Positions 6,689-15,070 of a stretch of DNA of 22,696 nt are shown piece by piece. The translations under genes and the position numbers were made by a program. The notes below the pieces were generated by a model. It searched no databases, had not been told where the DNA came from, and saw only the letters and a program-made list of their open reading frames with translations. Origin of the DNA: Brevundimonas sp. UBA7534 (lineage in GTDB: Bacteria > Pseudomonadota > Alphaproteobacteria > Caulobacterales > Caulobacteraceae); the NCBI RefSeq assembly GCF_002479325.1, contig NZ_DLMO01000182.1:1-22696 (forward strand), read 5' to 3'. Within the stretch, counting starts at the first letter, position 1. Every line of letters begins with the position of its first letter.

Positions 6689-7600
6689 ATGAACGTGCTG
6701 CTCTACGGACGGCCGCCGGCGGTGTTCGACCCGCCCGGCGAAGCGACCCAGACCTCGCCGCTGATCCCGGATTCGGCCGCCCTGGAGGCGCAGGCGGCCG
6801 GATCGGCGGACGCCGTGATGATCTATGCGCCGCCCGGCGTGCTGGAACGGCGCTATGTCCTGGCCCTGGCGTTGCGGGCGCTGAAGGCCGGCGGGCGGCT
6901 GGACGTCATGGCGCCCAAGGACAAGGGCGGATCGCGGCTGGGCAAGGAACTGAAGGCCTTCGGGCTCGAGGTCGCCGAGACGGCCAAGGCGCACCATCGG
7001 CGCTGCGTCGTCATCCGCCCCGAGGCGGCCGAGGGGCTGGACGCCGCGATCCAGGCGGCGGTCGAGGCGGGCGGCCCGCAGGTCGTGCCGGGGCTGGAGG
7101 CCTGGTCGCAGCCTGGGATTTTCGCCTGGGACCGGATCGACCCGGGCACCGCTCTGCTGGCCGAACACCTGCCGCCGATGAAGGGCGACGGCGTCGACCT
7201 GGGTTGCGGCTACGGCGCCTTGGCGACGGTCGTGCTGCGCTCGCCCGAGGTGACGAAGCTGAAGCTGGTGGACCTGGATCGCCGCGCCATCCAGGCCGCG
7301 CGCCGCAACATCGAGGACGCCCGCGCCAAGGTCTGGTGGTCGGACGCCCGCACGCTGGAGGCCAAGGGCGACAGAGATTTCGTGGTCAGCAATCCGCCCT
7401 TCCACGACGGCGGCGCGGAGGACCGCCGGCTGGGCCAGGCCTTCGTCAGGAAAGCGGCCGAACTGCTGAGGAAGGGCGGCGCGGCCTGGATCGTGGCCAA
7501 CCGCCACCTGCCCTACGAGGCCGAGCTGGCGGCGGCGTTCAAGCACGTGCGCCTGGTCGCCGACGACGGCGGCTACAAGCTGTTCGAGGCGGTGAAGTGA
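6689..7600 (+). CDS. RsmC-like class I SAM-dependent methyltransferase (rRNA guanine-N2 type)
   Basis: A 303-residue protein in two halves. The first, about 1-130, resembles the degenerate methyltransferase-like domain found in RsmC/RlmG. The second is the catalytic domain: SAM-binding VDLGCGYGALA (169-179), the acidic strand end LVDLD (193-197), and NPPFHDG (235-241), the substrate-amino motif of N2-guanine and N6-adenine methyltransferases. NRHLPYE (271-277) and the segment QPGIFAWDRIDPGT (141-154) are also RsmC-like. RsmC methylates G1207 of 16S rRNA and RlmG methylates 23S rRNA; the target here is not certain. At 303 residues it is somewhat shorter than enteric RsmC. It is followed directly by an rsuA-type gene, another 16S rRNA modifier, which supports an rRNA role. 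Confidence 0.88.
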   Translation: MNVLLYGRPPAVFDPPGEATQTSPLIPDSAALEAQAAGSADAVMIYAPPGVLERRYVLALALRALKAGGRLDVMAPKDKGGSRLGKELKAFGLEVAETAKAHHRRCVVIRPEAAEGLDAAIQAAVEAGGPQVVPGLEAWSQPGIFAWDRIDPGTALLAEHLPPMKGDGVDLGCGYGALATVVLRSPEVTKLKLVDLDRRAIQAARRNIEDARAKVWWSDARTLEAKGDRDFVVSNPPFHDGGAEDRRLGQAFVRKAAELLRKGGAAWIVANRHLPYEAELAAAFKHVRLVADDGGYKLFEAVK

Positions 7601-7629
7601 CCGCGCTCAAGCAGCCCAAAGGGCGATAG
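7597..7629 (+). other. Ten-codon mini-ORF overlapping the methyltransferase stop and in frame with rsuA
   Basis: A GTG overlapping the methyltransferase TGA (gtga) opens a ten-codon frame, MTALKQPKGR, ending at TAG 7627-7629. Only one codon (CGC) separates it from the rsuA ATG, and both are in the same frame. It could be a coupling leader, the remnant of a longer RsuA N-terminus cut by a stop codon, or chance. No independent ribosome-binding site is clear. Confidence 0.25.
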
Positions 7630-7632
7630 CGC
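7603..7632 (+). promoter_or_regulatory. Nested inverted repeats over the rsuA ribosome-binding site
   Basis: GCGCT (7603-7607) can pair with AGCGC (7628-7632), enclosing a small GCCC-AAA-GGGC hairpin (7614-7624). The probable Shine-Dalgarno AAAGGG (7618-7623), about 10 bases before the ATG at 7633, lies in the loop and right arm of the inner stem. The stems are short, so significance is uncertain. Confidence 0.3.
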
Positions 7633-8382
7633 ATGAAAAAAGTCCCGACCTCTCGCGTCGATCGGCTGCTGGGCTCGATGGGCTATGGCTCGCGAGCCGA
7701 GATGGCGCGCATGGCCAAGGCCGGCGGCGTCGTTCTCGACGGCGTGGACCTGACGGACGTGTCGACACGCATCGCGGTCACCCCGGACCTGCCGTCGCGG
7801 ATGGAAATCGACGGCGAGCCGCTGGACCCCGTGCCGGGCCTGGTCGTGATGCTGAACAAGCCCTTGGGCATGACCTGTTCGCACAAGGAAGAGGGGGCGC
7901 TGGTCTATGACGTCCTGCCCGACCGCTGGCGTCGGCGCGATCCGGCCGTCTCGACCATCGGGCGACTGGACAAGCAGACCACGGGTCTGCTGCTGCTGAC
8001 CGACGACGGCGACCTGCTGCACCGGGTCATCAGCCCCAAACGCCATGTGGCCAAGGTCTATCGTGCCGTTCTGGCCCGTGCGCTGGTCGGGACGGAAGCC
8101 GCCCTGTTCGCCTCGGGCGAACTGGTGCTGGAAGGCGAGGACAAGCCCCTGGCGCCGGCGACGCTGGAGGTTCTCTCTCCCACCGAGGCGCGGTTGACGG
8201 TGACGGAAGGCCGCTATCACCAGGTGCGCCGGATGTTCGCCGCCGTCGGCAATCACGTCGAGGCCCTGCACCGCGAGCGGCTGGGCGGGCTGGCGCTGCC
8301 CGACGACCTGCCCCCCGGCGCCTGGCGTCTGCTGACGCCCGCCGAGATCGCCGCCCTGTTCGCGGAACCGACGGCCGCCTGA
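7633..8382 (+). CDS. rsuA: 16S rRNA pseudouridine synthase, RsuA family
   Basis: Converts a uridine in rRNA to pseudouridine; RsuA itself acts on U516 of 16S rRNA. The protein has 249 residues. An N-terminal S4 RNA-binding domain (about 8-50, RVDRLLGSMGYGSRAE) is followed by the RsuA/RluB/E/F catalytic domain. It contains MLNKPLGMTCSH (73-84) and GRLDKQTTGLLLLTDDG (110-126), where Asp113 is the catalytic aspartate. A later TEGRYHQVRRMF segment is also characteristic. The RluB/E/F subfamilies are alternatives, but the length and the S4 domain fit RsuA. The ATG at 7633 has AAAGGG upstream and leads straight into the S4 domain. Confidence 0.9.
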   Translation: MKKVPTSRVDRLLGSMGYGSRAEMARMAKAGGVVLDGVDLTDVSTRIAVTPDLPSRMEIDGEPLDPVPGLVVMLNKPLGMTCSHKEEGALVYDVLPDRWRRRDPAVSTIGRLDKQTTGLLLLTDDGDLLHRVISPKRHVAKVYRAVLARALVGTEAALFASGELVLEGEDKPLAPATLEVLSPTEARLTVTEGRYHQVRRMFAAVGNHVEALHRERLGGLALPDDLPPGAWRLLTPAEIAALFAEPTAA

Positions 8383-8392
8383 CGCCCTATCG

Positions 8393-8408
8393 CTCCGCTG
8401 ATGCGGAG
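8393..8408 (+). promoter_or_regulatory. Hairpin masking the GGAG ribosome-binding site of the FAD oxidoreductase gene
   Basis: CTCCGC (8393-8398) pairs perfectly with GCGGAG (8403-8408) around a TGAT loop. The right arm contains GGAG, the only good Shine-Dalgarno for the ATG at 8415, with 6 bases of spacing. The stem also lies just after the rsuA stop, but no T-tract follows. Confidence 0.45.
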
Positions 8409-8414
8409 TTCGAC

Positions 8415-9629
8415 ATGACCGGCGCCACCACCCGAAGGGATTTGCGGACAGGCCGCTCGTTGTGGGCGGACAGTCCCGGTCTGGGCGTGCAGACCCGGCC
8501 GCTGGAAAAGGCGATCGCGGTCGATGTTGCGGTCGTGGGCGCGGGGATCAGCGGCGCCTTCATGGCCCACGAACTGGCGCGCGATCATTCGGTGGCGGTG
8601 CTGGACCGACGGCGGCCGCTGATGGGATCGACCATCGCCTCCACCGCCCTGCTGCAGTGGGAGATCGACCTGCCGCTGACGACCCTGTCCGACCGCATCG
8701 GTCCGGCCAAGGCGCGTCGCGCCTACCGTCGCTCGCGCGAGGCGGTTCGGGCGCTGGAGGCGATCGTGACCGATGAACATATCCGTTGTGGGCTGAAGCC
8801 GAAGCGGACCCTGTATCTGGCCGGCGACGACCACGGCCATCGCGCGCTGGAGGCCGAGGCCGAGGCCCGCGCGGCGATCGGACTGGAAAGCCGTTATCTC
8901 GCCGCGGCGGACCTGCGCGACGCCTACGGCATAGAACGGACCGGCGCCATCGTGTCAGAGGGGTCGGCCAGCGCCGATCCGGCACGGCTGGCGGCGGGCC
9001 TGCTGCGGCGCGCCATCGAGCAGGGCGCGCGGGTCTGGTCGCCGGTCGAGGTGAACGAGGCGATCAGCGATCCCGAAGGCGTGACCCTGCTAACCGATAC
9101 GGGCCACGCGGTGCGGGCGCGCCATGTTGTCTTCTGCTGCGGCTATGAATTCCCGAAAGGCGTCCCCACGCCGGACGCCAAGGTCGTCTCCACCTGGGCG
9201 CTGGCCTCGTGCGAACGCGCCGCCTGCCCGCCGTGGCTGCGCGAGACCCTGGTGTGGGAAGCGTCCGATCCGTACCTCTATTTCCGCATGGCGCGGGACG
9301 GCCGCCTGATCGCGGGCGGCGAAGACGAGGATTCCGCGACCGCCCACGAAGACGGGTCGCGGCTGAAGTCCAAGTGCCAGACCATCGCCCGAAAGCTTTC
9401 GGCCCTGCTGCCGGGATTGGCGTTCGACGTCGACTACGCCTGGGCGGGGGCGTTCGGCGAAAGCGTCACCGGCCTGCCGCAGATCGGGCCGGTGGACGGG
9501 ATGGACCATGTCCACGCGGTCATGGGCTTCGGCGGCAACGGCATCACCTATTCGGTCATCGCCTCGCAGGTGGTCGGGCGGGCGATCCGCGGCCGCCGAG
9601 ACCCGGATGCGGACCTCTATCGCCCGTGA
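8415..9629 (+). CDS. FAD-dependent oxidoreductase of the DadA/PuuB (D-amino-acid oxidase) family
   Basis: A 404-residue flavoprotein. The dinucleotide-binding motif VVGAGISG is at 40-47, with the acidic end of strand two at Asp64 (VLDRRRP). The FAD-contacting STIASTALL segment (72-80) matches the ES-G-R-N position of the DAO family. The C-terminal GFGGNGITYS (371-380) is the second FAD-binding signature. Family members oxidise amines or amino acids (glycine, sarcosine, D-amino acids, gamma-glutamylputrescine); the substrate cannot be read here. The N-terminus RTGRSLWADS resembles PuuB-type oxidoreductases, but no putrescine-utilisation genes are nearby. There is no signal peptide, so it is probably cytoplasmic. 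It ends shortly before trpF, which may be read from the same message. Confidence 0.88.
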   Translation: MTGATTRRDLRTGRSLWADSPGLGVQTRPLEKAIAVDVAVVGAGISGAFMAHELARDHSVAVLDRRRPLMGSTIASTALLQWEIDLPLTTLSDRIGPAKARRAYRRSREAVRALEAIVTDEHIRCGLKPKRTLYLAGDDHGHRALEAEAEARAAIGLESRYLAAADLRDAYGIERTGAIVSEGSASADPARLAAGLLRRAIEQGARVWSPVEVNEAISDPEGVTLLTDTGHAVRARHVVFCCGYEFPKGVPTPDAKVVSTWALASCERAACPPWLRETLVWEASDPYLYFRMARDGRLIAGGEDEDSATAHEDGSRLKSKCQTIARKLSALLPGLAFDVDYAWAGAFGESVTGLPQIGPVDGMDHVHAVMGFGGNGITYSVIASQVVGRAIRGRRDPDADLYRP

Positions 9630-9665
9630 TGGACTTCGGTCCGGCCGATGGCTATCTCGATGGCC

Positions 9666-10322
9666 ATGTCCAGCCATTCCGTCTCCGCCGCCATCAAGAT
9701 CTGCGGCCTGACGACGGCTGAGACGCTGGACGCCGCCCTGGACGGCGGAGCCGATTTCGTGGGGGCGGTGGTCTTTCCCAAGAGCCCGCGGCACATCGCG
9801 CCCGAGACCGCCGCGGCGCTGTTCGAACGGGCGCGGGGGCGGGCCCGCATCGTGGCCGTGACGGTCGACCCGGACGACGCCCTGCTGGAAGAGATCGCGC
9901 GCACGCTGAAGCCCGACCTGATCCAGCTGCACGGGTCGGAGACGCCGGCGCGGTCCGAGGACGTGCGCCGCCTGACCGGGGCGGGCGTCGTCAAGGCCCT
10001 GCCGATCCGATGGGCGGACGACTTCGCCGCCGCCGACGAATGGGACTATCACGCCGACCACCTGATGTTCGACGCCCGCCCGCCGGAGGGTTCGCACCTG
10101 CCGGGCGGGGTGGGTCTCAGCTTCGACTGGACGCTGCTGGCGGACCGGGCGTTTCGCCATCCCTGGTTCCTGGCCGGAGGGCTGACGCCCGGAAACGTAT
10201 CGGAAGCCTTGAGAATTTCTCGCGCGCCGATGGTGGATGTGTCCTCTGGCGTGGAAAGCGCGCCCGGTGTTAAGGACCCAGGCCGGATCGCGGCCTTCAT
10301 CCGGGCCGTGCGCCGGTCGTAA
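9666..10322 (+). CDS. trpF: Phosphoribosylanthranilate isomerase TrpF
   Basis: Catalyses the Amadori rearrangement of N-(5-phosphoribosyl)anthranilate in tryptophan synthesis. With the ATG at 9666 it has 218 residues. KICGLT (11-16) holds the catalytic Cys13, FPKSPR (37-42) follows, and MFDARPPE (134-141) holds the catalytic Asp136. LPGGVGLSFDW, LAGGLTPGNV (169-178) and VDVSSGVESAPGVKDP (190-205) are the phosphate-binding end of the (beta/alpha)8 barrel. Start choice is open: ATGs at 9648, 9660 and 9666 are all in frame with no decisive ribosome-binding site. I prefer 9666 because family members begin only a few residues before KICGLT. It is the first gene of the trpF-trpB-x-trpA-accD-folC run. 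Confidence 0.96.
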   Translation: MSSHSVSAAIKICGLTTAETLDAALDGGADFVGAVVFPKSPRHIAPETAAALFERARGRARIVAVTVDPDDALLEEIARTLKPDLIQLHGSETPARSEDVRRLTGAGVVKALPIRWADDFAAADEWDYHADHLMFDARPPEGSHLPGGVGLSFDWTLLADRAFRHPWFLAGGLTPGNVSEALRISRAPMVDVSSGVESAPGVKDPGRIAAFIRAVRRS

Positions 10323-10353
10323 TTCCGACGCCGCCTGCGTGAAAGCTGACTTC

Positions 10354-11567
<1,214 letters not shown>

Positions 11568-11571
<4 letters not shown>

Positions 11572-12041
11572 TCCAGACCCTGGCGGCGCTTGCCGCTCTG
11601 ACCCTGTCCGCCGCCTCGCCGACCTCGGTCGCCGCGCTCGACCAAGCGACGCAGGCCCCGCCCGCGAACGCCCAGCCGACGCCCGCCGATCTCGTCCTGC
11701 CCGGCGCGGCGGCCGCGCCTGATTGTGGCCCGCGACCGGAACTGGCCAACATCGCCTTTTGCGTCACCGCGCCGCTGTCGGCGATCGGTGGGCTGGGCGA
11801 CGCCTACATCGCCCGCTTCCAGGAGTTGGGCTGGCTTCCGGCGGGCGGCGACGACAATCGGGTGATCTTCATCCGGCGGCGCGAAGCCGGCGGCTGCGAC
11901 GGCCTGCAAATGCTGGCCTTCTATGACCAGGACAAGCCGACGACCGGGGCCGAGCCCGGCTATCTGGCCTTCGCCGCCGTGCCCGGCGACGTCTGCGCAT
12001 CCGCGCCTTCCGCCACGCCCCAAGCCTCCGAGCCGCAATGA
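11568..12041 (+). CDS. Small exported protein of unknown function between trpB and trpA
   Basis: I do not recognise this 157-residue protein. A GTG start overlaps the trpB stop by 4 bases, and its own stop overlaps the trpA ATG by 4 bases (atga). The N-terminus MIQTLAALAALTLSAASPTSVAA looks like a signal peptide with cleavage near residue 23, though it lacks the usual positive charge. An Ala/Pro-rich linker (about 26-50) precedes a compact region of about 90 residues with four cysteines (53, 65, 110, 143), which could form two disulfides in the periplasm. The core reads as mixed alpha/beta (YIARFQELGWLP, VIFIRRRE, LAFYDQD). The C-terminal tail is Ser/Ala/Pro-rich. No catalytic motif is evident. 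Codon bias matches its neighbours, so it is a resident gene and not an insertion. Confidence 0.85.
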
Positions 12042-12880
12042 CCACCGCCCGCATCGACGCCCGCTTCAAGGCCCTGAAGACCGAGGGGCGCGCCGGCTTC
12101 GTCGCCTACGTGATGGGCGGCGATCCCGACCGCGACCAGGCTCTGGAAATACTCAGAGGCCTGCCCGCCGCCGGGGCCGACATCATCGAACTGGGCTTTC
12201 CGTTCAGCGATCCGATGGCCGAGGGGCCGCCGATCCAGAAGGCGGCGCTGCGCGGATTGAAGGCCGGCTTCGGCCTGGGCGCGACGCTGGAACTGGCCCG
12301 CACCTTTCGCGAGGGCGACGCCGACACCCCCATAATCCTGATGGGCTATCTGAACCCGATCGAGAACCTGGGCTACGACGTCTTTGCCGAGCGGGCGGCC
12401 GCCTGCGGCGTCGACGGCGTGATCGTGGTGGACTGCCCGCCCGAAGAGGCCGCGCCGCTGGTCGAGGCGCTGGACAGGGCCTCTGTGTCGCTGATCCGCC
12501 TGGCCACTCCGACCTCGGACGACGCGCGCCTGGCGGTCGTCGCTCGAGGCACGTCGGGCTTCGTCTATTATGTCTCGGTCGCGGGCGTCACGGGCGTCAA
12601 GGAAGCCGAGGCCGCCGCCGTCGCCCCGGCCGTCGAACGCGTGCGAAAGGCCTCGGGCCTGCCTGTCGCGGTCGGGTTCGGCGTCAAGACGCCCGAACGC
12701 GCCGCCGAGATCGCGCGGGTCGCCGACGCCGTGGTCGTGGGCTCGGCCCTGGTGGACGAGGTCGCCGCGGCCCTGGAAGCGAACGAAGCGGTCGCGCCGC
12801 GCGTTCTGGCCAGGGTCAAGGCGCTGGGCGACGCGGTTCGGTCCGCGGCCTCTAGTGCGTCCCCCGCGGAAACCGTCTAA
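12038..12880 (+). CDS. trpA: Tryptophan synthase alpha chain TrpA
   Basis: Cleaves indole-3-glycerol phosphate to indole, which is channelled to TrpB. The (beta/alpha)8 barrel protein has 280 residues. IELGFPFSDPMAEGPPIQ (50-67) carries the catalytic Glu51. The second catalytic acid, Asp60 in E. coli (ADGP), is Glu62 here (AEGP). MGYLNPI, VDGVIVVDCPPEE and GFVYYVSVAGVTG follow in the expected order, and GFGVKTPE with VVVGSALVD forms the phosphate site. The ATG at 12038 overlaps the stop of the small exported protein gene, so trpB, that gene and trpA form a coupled trio. It ends 10 bases before accD. Confidence 0.96.
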   Translation: MTTARIDARFKALKTEGRAGFVAYVMGGDPDRDQALEILRGLPAAGADIIELGFPFSDPMAEGPPIQKAALRGLKAGFGLGATLELARTFREGDADTPIILMGYLNPIENLGYDVFAERAAACGVDGVIVVDCPPEEAAPLVEALDRASVSLIRLATPTSDDARLAVVARGTSGFVYYVSVAGVTGVKEAEAAAVAPAVERVRKASGLPVAVGFGVKTPERAAEIARVADAVVVGSALVDEVAAALEANEAVAPRVLARVKALGDAVRSAASSASPAETV

Positions 12881-12890
12881 AGGGCCGGCC

Positions 12891-13784
12891 ATGGTCGACA
12901 AGAACAAGCCGCAACAGGAAAAGCGCGGAGGCTGGCTGAGCCGCTTCGCGCCAGGCGTCCGCAAGATCGTCTCCCGCCGCGAGACCCCTGACAATCTGTG
13001 GGTCAAGGATCCGGACACGGGCGAGATGCTGTATCGCTCGGACCTGGAGGCGTCGCTGTGGGTCACGCCGTCGGGCCGGCATATGCGGATCGACGCGCCC
13101 ACGCGGCTGCGCTTCACCTTCGATGACGGGCGCTACGAGGCGGTCGACACGCCGGACGTGCCCGAGGATCCGCTGAAGTTCTCGGACGGCAAGCCCTACA
13201 AGGATCGTCTGAACGCCGCGCGCAAGGCGGCGGGCCGCAAGGATACGATGGCCATCGGCGTCGGCGCCGTGGGCGGCCAGGACGCGGTCGTGATTGTCCA
13301 GGACTTTACCTTCATGGGCGGATCGCTGGGCATGGCGGCGGGCGAGGCCTTCATCAAGGCCGCGCGCGAGGCCGTGTCGCGCAAGGTTCCGCTGATCTGC
13401 TTCACTGCCGCCGGCGGGGCGCGGATGCAGGAGGGCGCCCTGTCGCTGATGCAGATGGCGCGCACCACCCTGGCTATCGAGGAATTGAAGGACGCCCGCC
13501 TGCCCTACGCCGTGGTCCTGACCGACCCGACGACCGGCGGGGTGACGGCCTCCTACGCCATGCTGGGGGATGTCCACCTGGCCGAGCCGGGCGCCCTGAT
13601 CGGCTTCGCCGGCCCGCGCGTGATCGAGGCCACCATCCGCGAAAAGCTGCCGCCGGGCTTCCAACGCGCCGAATACTTGCAGGAGAAGGGCATGGTCGAT
13701 CAGGTCGTGGCCCGCGTCGACCTGCCGCGCGCCTTGGGCCAGATCCTGTCCATGCTGATGGGCGGCGCGCGCCAGGCGGCCTGA
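12891..13784 (+). CDS. accD: Acetyl-CoA carboxylase carboxyltransferase subunit beta AccD, without zinc-ribbon cysteines
   Basis: Beta subunit of the carboxyltransferase that moves the carboxyl group from biotin to acetyl-CoA, forming malonyl-CoA for fatty acid synthesis. The 297 residues match the family. The N-terminal segment aligns with the usual zinc ribbon (NLWVKDPDTGEM, then SLWVTPSGRHMRI), but all four metal cysteines are missing: Asp40 and Thr43 replace the first pair, and the second pair region (57-67) has none and is one residue short. The crotonase-fold core is intact: GGARMQEG (175-182), TGGVTAS (215-221) and a LIGFAGPRVI segment (236-245). AAAGGG overlapping the trpA stop is a good Shine-Dalgarno-like stretch 6 bases from the ATG. 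It sits between trpA and folC, a common alphaproteobacterial arrangement. Confidence 0.96.
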   Translation: MVDKNKPQQEKRGGWLSRFAPGVRKIVSRRETPDNLWVKDPDTGEMLYRSDLEASLWVTPSGRHMRIDAPTRLRFTFDDGRYEAVDTPDVPEDPLKFSDGKPYKDRLNAARKAAGRKDTMAIGVGAVGGQDAVVIVQDFTFMGGSLGMAAGEAFIKAAREAVSRKVPLICFTAAGGARMQEGALSLMQMARTTLAIEELKDARLPYAVVLTDPTTGGVTASYAMLGDVHLAEPGALIGFAGPRVIEATIREKLPPGFQRAEYLQEKGMVDQVVARVDLPRALGQILSMLMGGARQAA

Positions 13785-13789
13785 CGGCC

Positions 13790-15064
13790 GTGGACCCCAT
13801 CTCCGAACGGCTGCGCGCCCGACATCCGCAACGTATCGACTTGTCGCTGGATCGGATGCGGGCGTTGTGCGCGGCGCTGGGCGATCCACAGGACCGGATG
13901 CCTCCGGTGGTCCATGTGGCGGGCACCAACGGCAAGGGATCGACCGTCGCCTTCCTGCGCGCCATCGCCGAGGCGGCGGGCCTTCGCGTCCATGCCTACA
14001 CCTCGCCCCACCTTGTCCGCTTCAATGAGCGCATCCGCCTGGCCGGGCGGCTGATCGAGGACGAGGCGCTGAACGCCGTGCTGGATCGCATCGAGGCCGT
14101 ATCCGGCCAGGCGACCGTGTTCGAGAGCACCACCGCCGCCGCCTTCGTCGCCATGAGCGAGACCCCCGCCGACCTGGCCATCGTCGAGGTGGGCTTGGGC
14201 GGAGTGCTGGACGCCACCAACGTCATCGAGCGCCCGCTGTTGAGCGTGATCTCGCCGGTCGACTACGACCACGCCGAGTTCCTGGGCACGGATCTGGCGG
14301 TCATCGCCTCGGAGAAGGCGGGCGTGCTGAAGGCCGGGGCGCCGGCGGTGATCGGCCGCCAGCGCGAGGAGGCCATGGCCGCCATCGAACGACGCGCCGC
14401 CGACGTACGAGCGCGGCTGACGGTGCTGGGGGTCGACTTCGACGCCTGGGCCGAACGCGGCGGCCTGGCCTTTCAGACGGCGGACCTGTTCATGGACCTG
14501 CCGGCGCCGGCGCTGGCGGGGACGCACCAGATCGACAACGCCGCCCTGGCGATCGCGGCGGCGCTTGAGCTGGACCTGCCCGAGGCCGCCATCGCCGAAG
14601 GCCTGCGCACGGCGCGCTGGCCGGCGCGGCTGCAGCGGATCATCGCCGGCCCCTATGGCGAGGCGGCCCGGGCGGCGGACGCCGAACTGTGGCTGGACGG
14701 CGGGCACAATCCCCACGCCGGGCGGGCGTTGGCCGCCTTCCTGGCCGAGCGGCAGGCGCGCGCGCCCCGTCCCCTGGCCCTGATCTGCGGCATGCTGGCC
14801 AACAAGGACCAGGGCGGCTTCTTCGAGGCGCTGAAGGACACGGGCGCGACCATCTTCACCGTCGGCTTCGAGGGCGCGGCGGCCGAACCGGGCGCCCTTG
14901 CGGCGGTGGCGCGCGGGCATGGCCTGGGCGCGACCGCCGCCGGCTCTGTCGCCGAAGCCCTGGACATGGCCCTTCGCTTCGGCGCCGGCCGCGTGGCGAT
15001 CTGCGGCTCGCTCTATCTGGCTGGCGAAGTGCTGGGCGCCAGCCGGGACACCTGGCCGGACTGA
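13790..15064 (+). CDS. folC: Folylpolyglutamate synthase / dihydrofolate synthase FolC
   Basis: ATP-dependent Mur-ligase-family enzyme that adds glutamate to dihydropteroate and extends the folate polyglutamate tail. The protein has 424 residues. The P-loop AGTNGKGST is at 44-52, YTSPHLVRFNERI lies just after, EVGLGGVLDATNV marks the Mur-ligase central domain, and a DGGHNPHAGRAL segment begins the C-terminal ligase domain. The GTG at 13790, 5 bases after the accD stop, opens the frame with MDPISERLRARHPQRIDLSL, a typical FolC start. It closes the trp-accD-folC run. Only 6 bases separate its stop from the stop of the convergent lipocalin gene, with no clear terminator between. Confidence 0.96.
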   Translation: MDPISERLRARHPQRIDLSLDRMRALCAALGDPQDRMPPVVHVAGTNGKGSTVAFLRAIAEAAGLRVHAYTSPHLVRFNERIRLAGRLIEDEALNAVLDRIEAVSGQATVFESTTAAAFVAMSETPADLAIVEVGLGGVLDATNVIERPLLSVISPVDYDHAEFLGTDLAVIASEKAGVLKAGAPAVIGRQREEAMAAIERRAADVRARLTVLGVDFDAWAERGGLAFQTADLFMDLPAPALAGTHQIDNAALAIAAALELDLPEAAIAEGLRTARWPARLQRIIAGPYGEAARAADAELWLDGGHNPHAGRALAAFLAERQARAPRPLALICGMLANKDQGGFFEALKDTGATIFTVGFEGAAAEPGALAAVARGHGLGATAAGSVAEALDMALRFGAGRVAICGSLYLAGEVLGASRDTWPD

Positions 15065-15070
15065 CCGGTA

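Noticed and set aside
13700..14920. Minus-strand open frame of 406 codons opposite folC
   Set aside because: Shadow of folC; no motifs and biased composition.
15019..15044. GGCTGGCG / CGCCAGCC inverted repeat near the end of folC as a terminator
   Set aside because: It lies within coding sequence, has a 10-base loop and no T-tract; the folC stop comes about 18 bases later.
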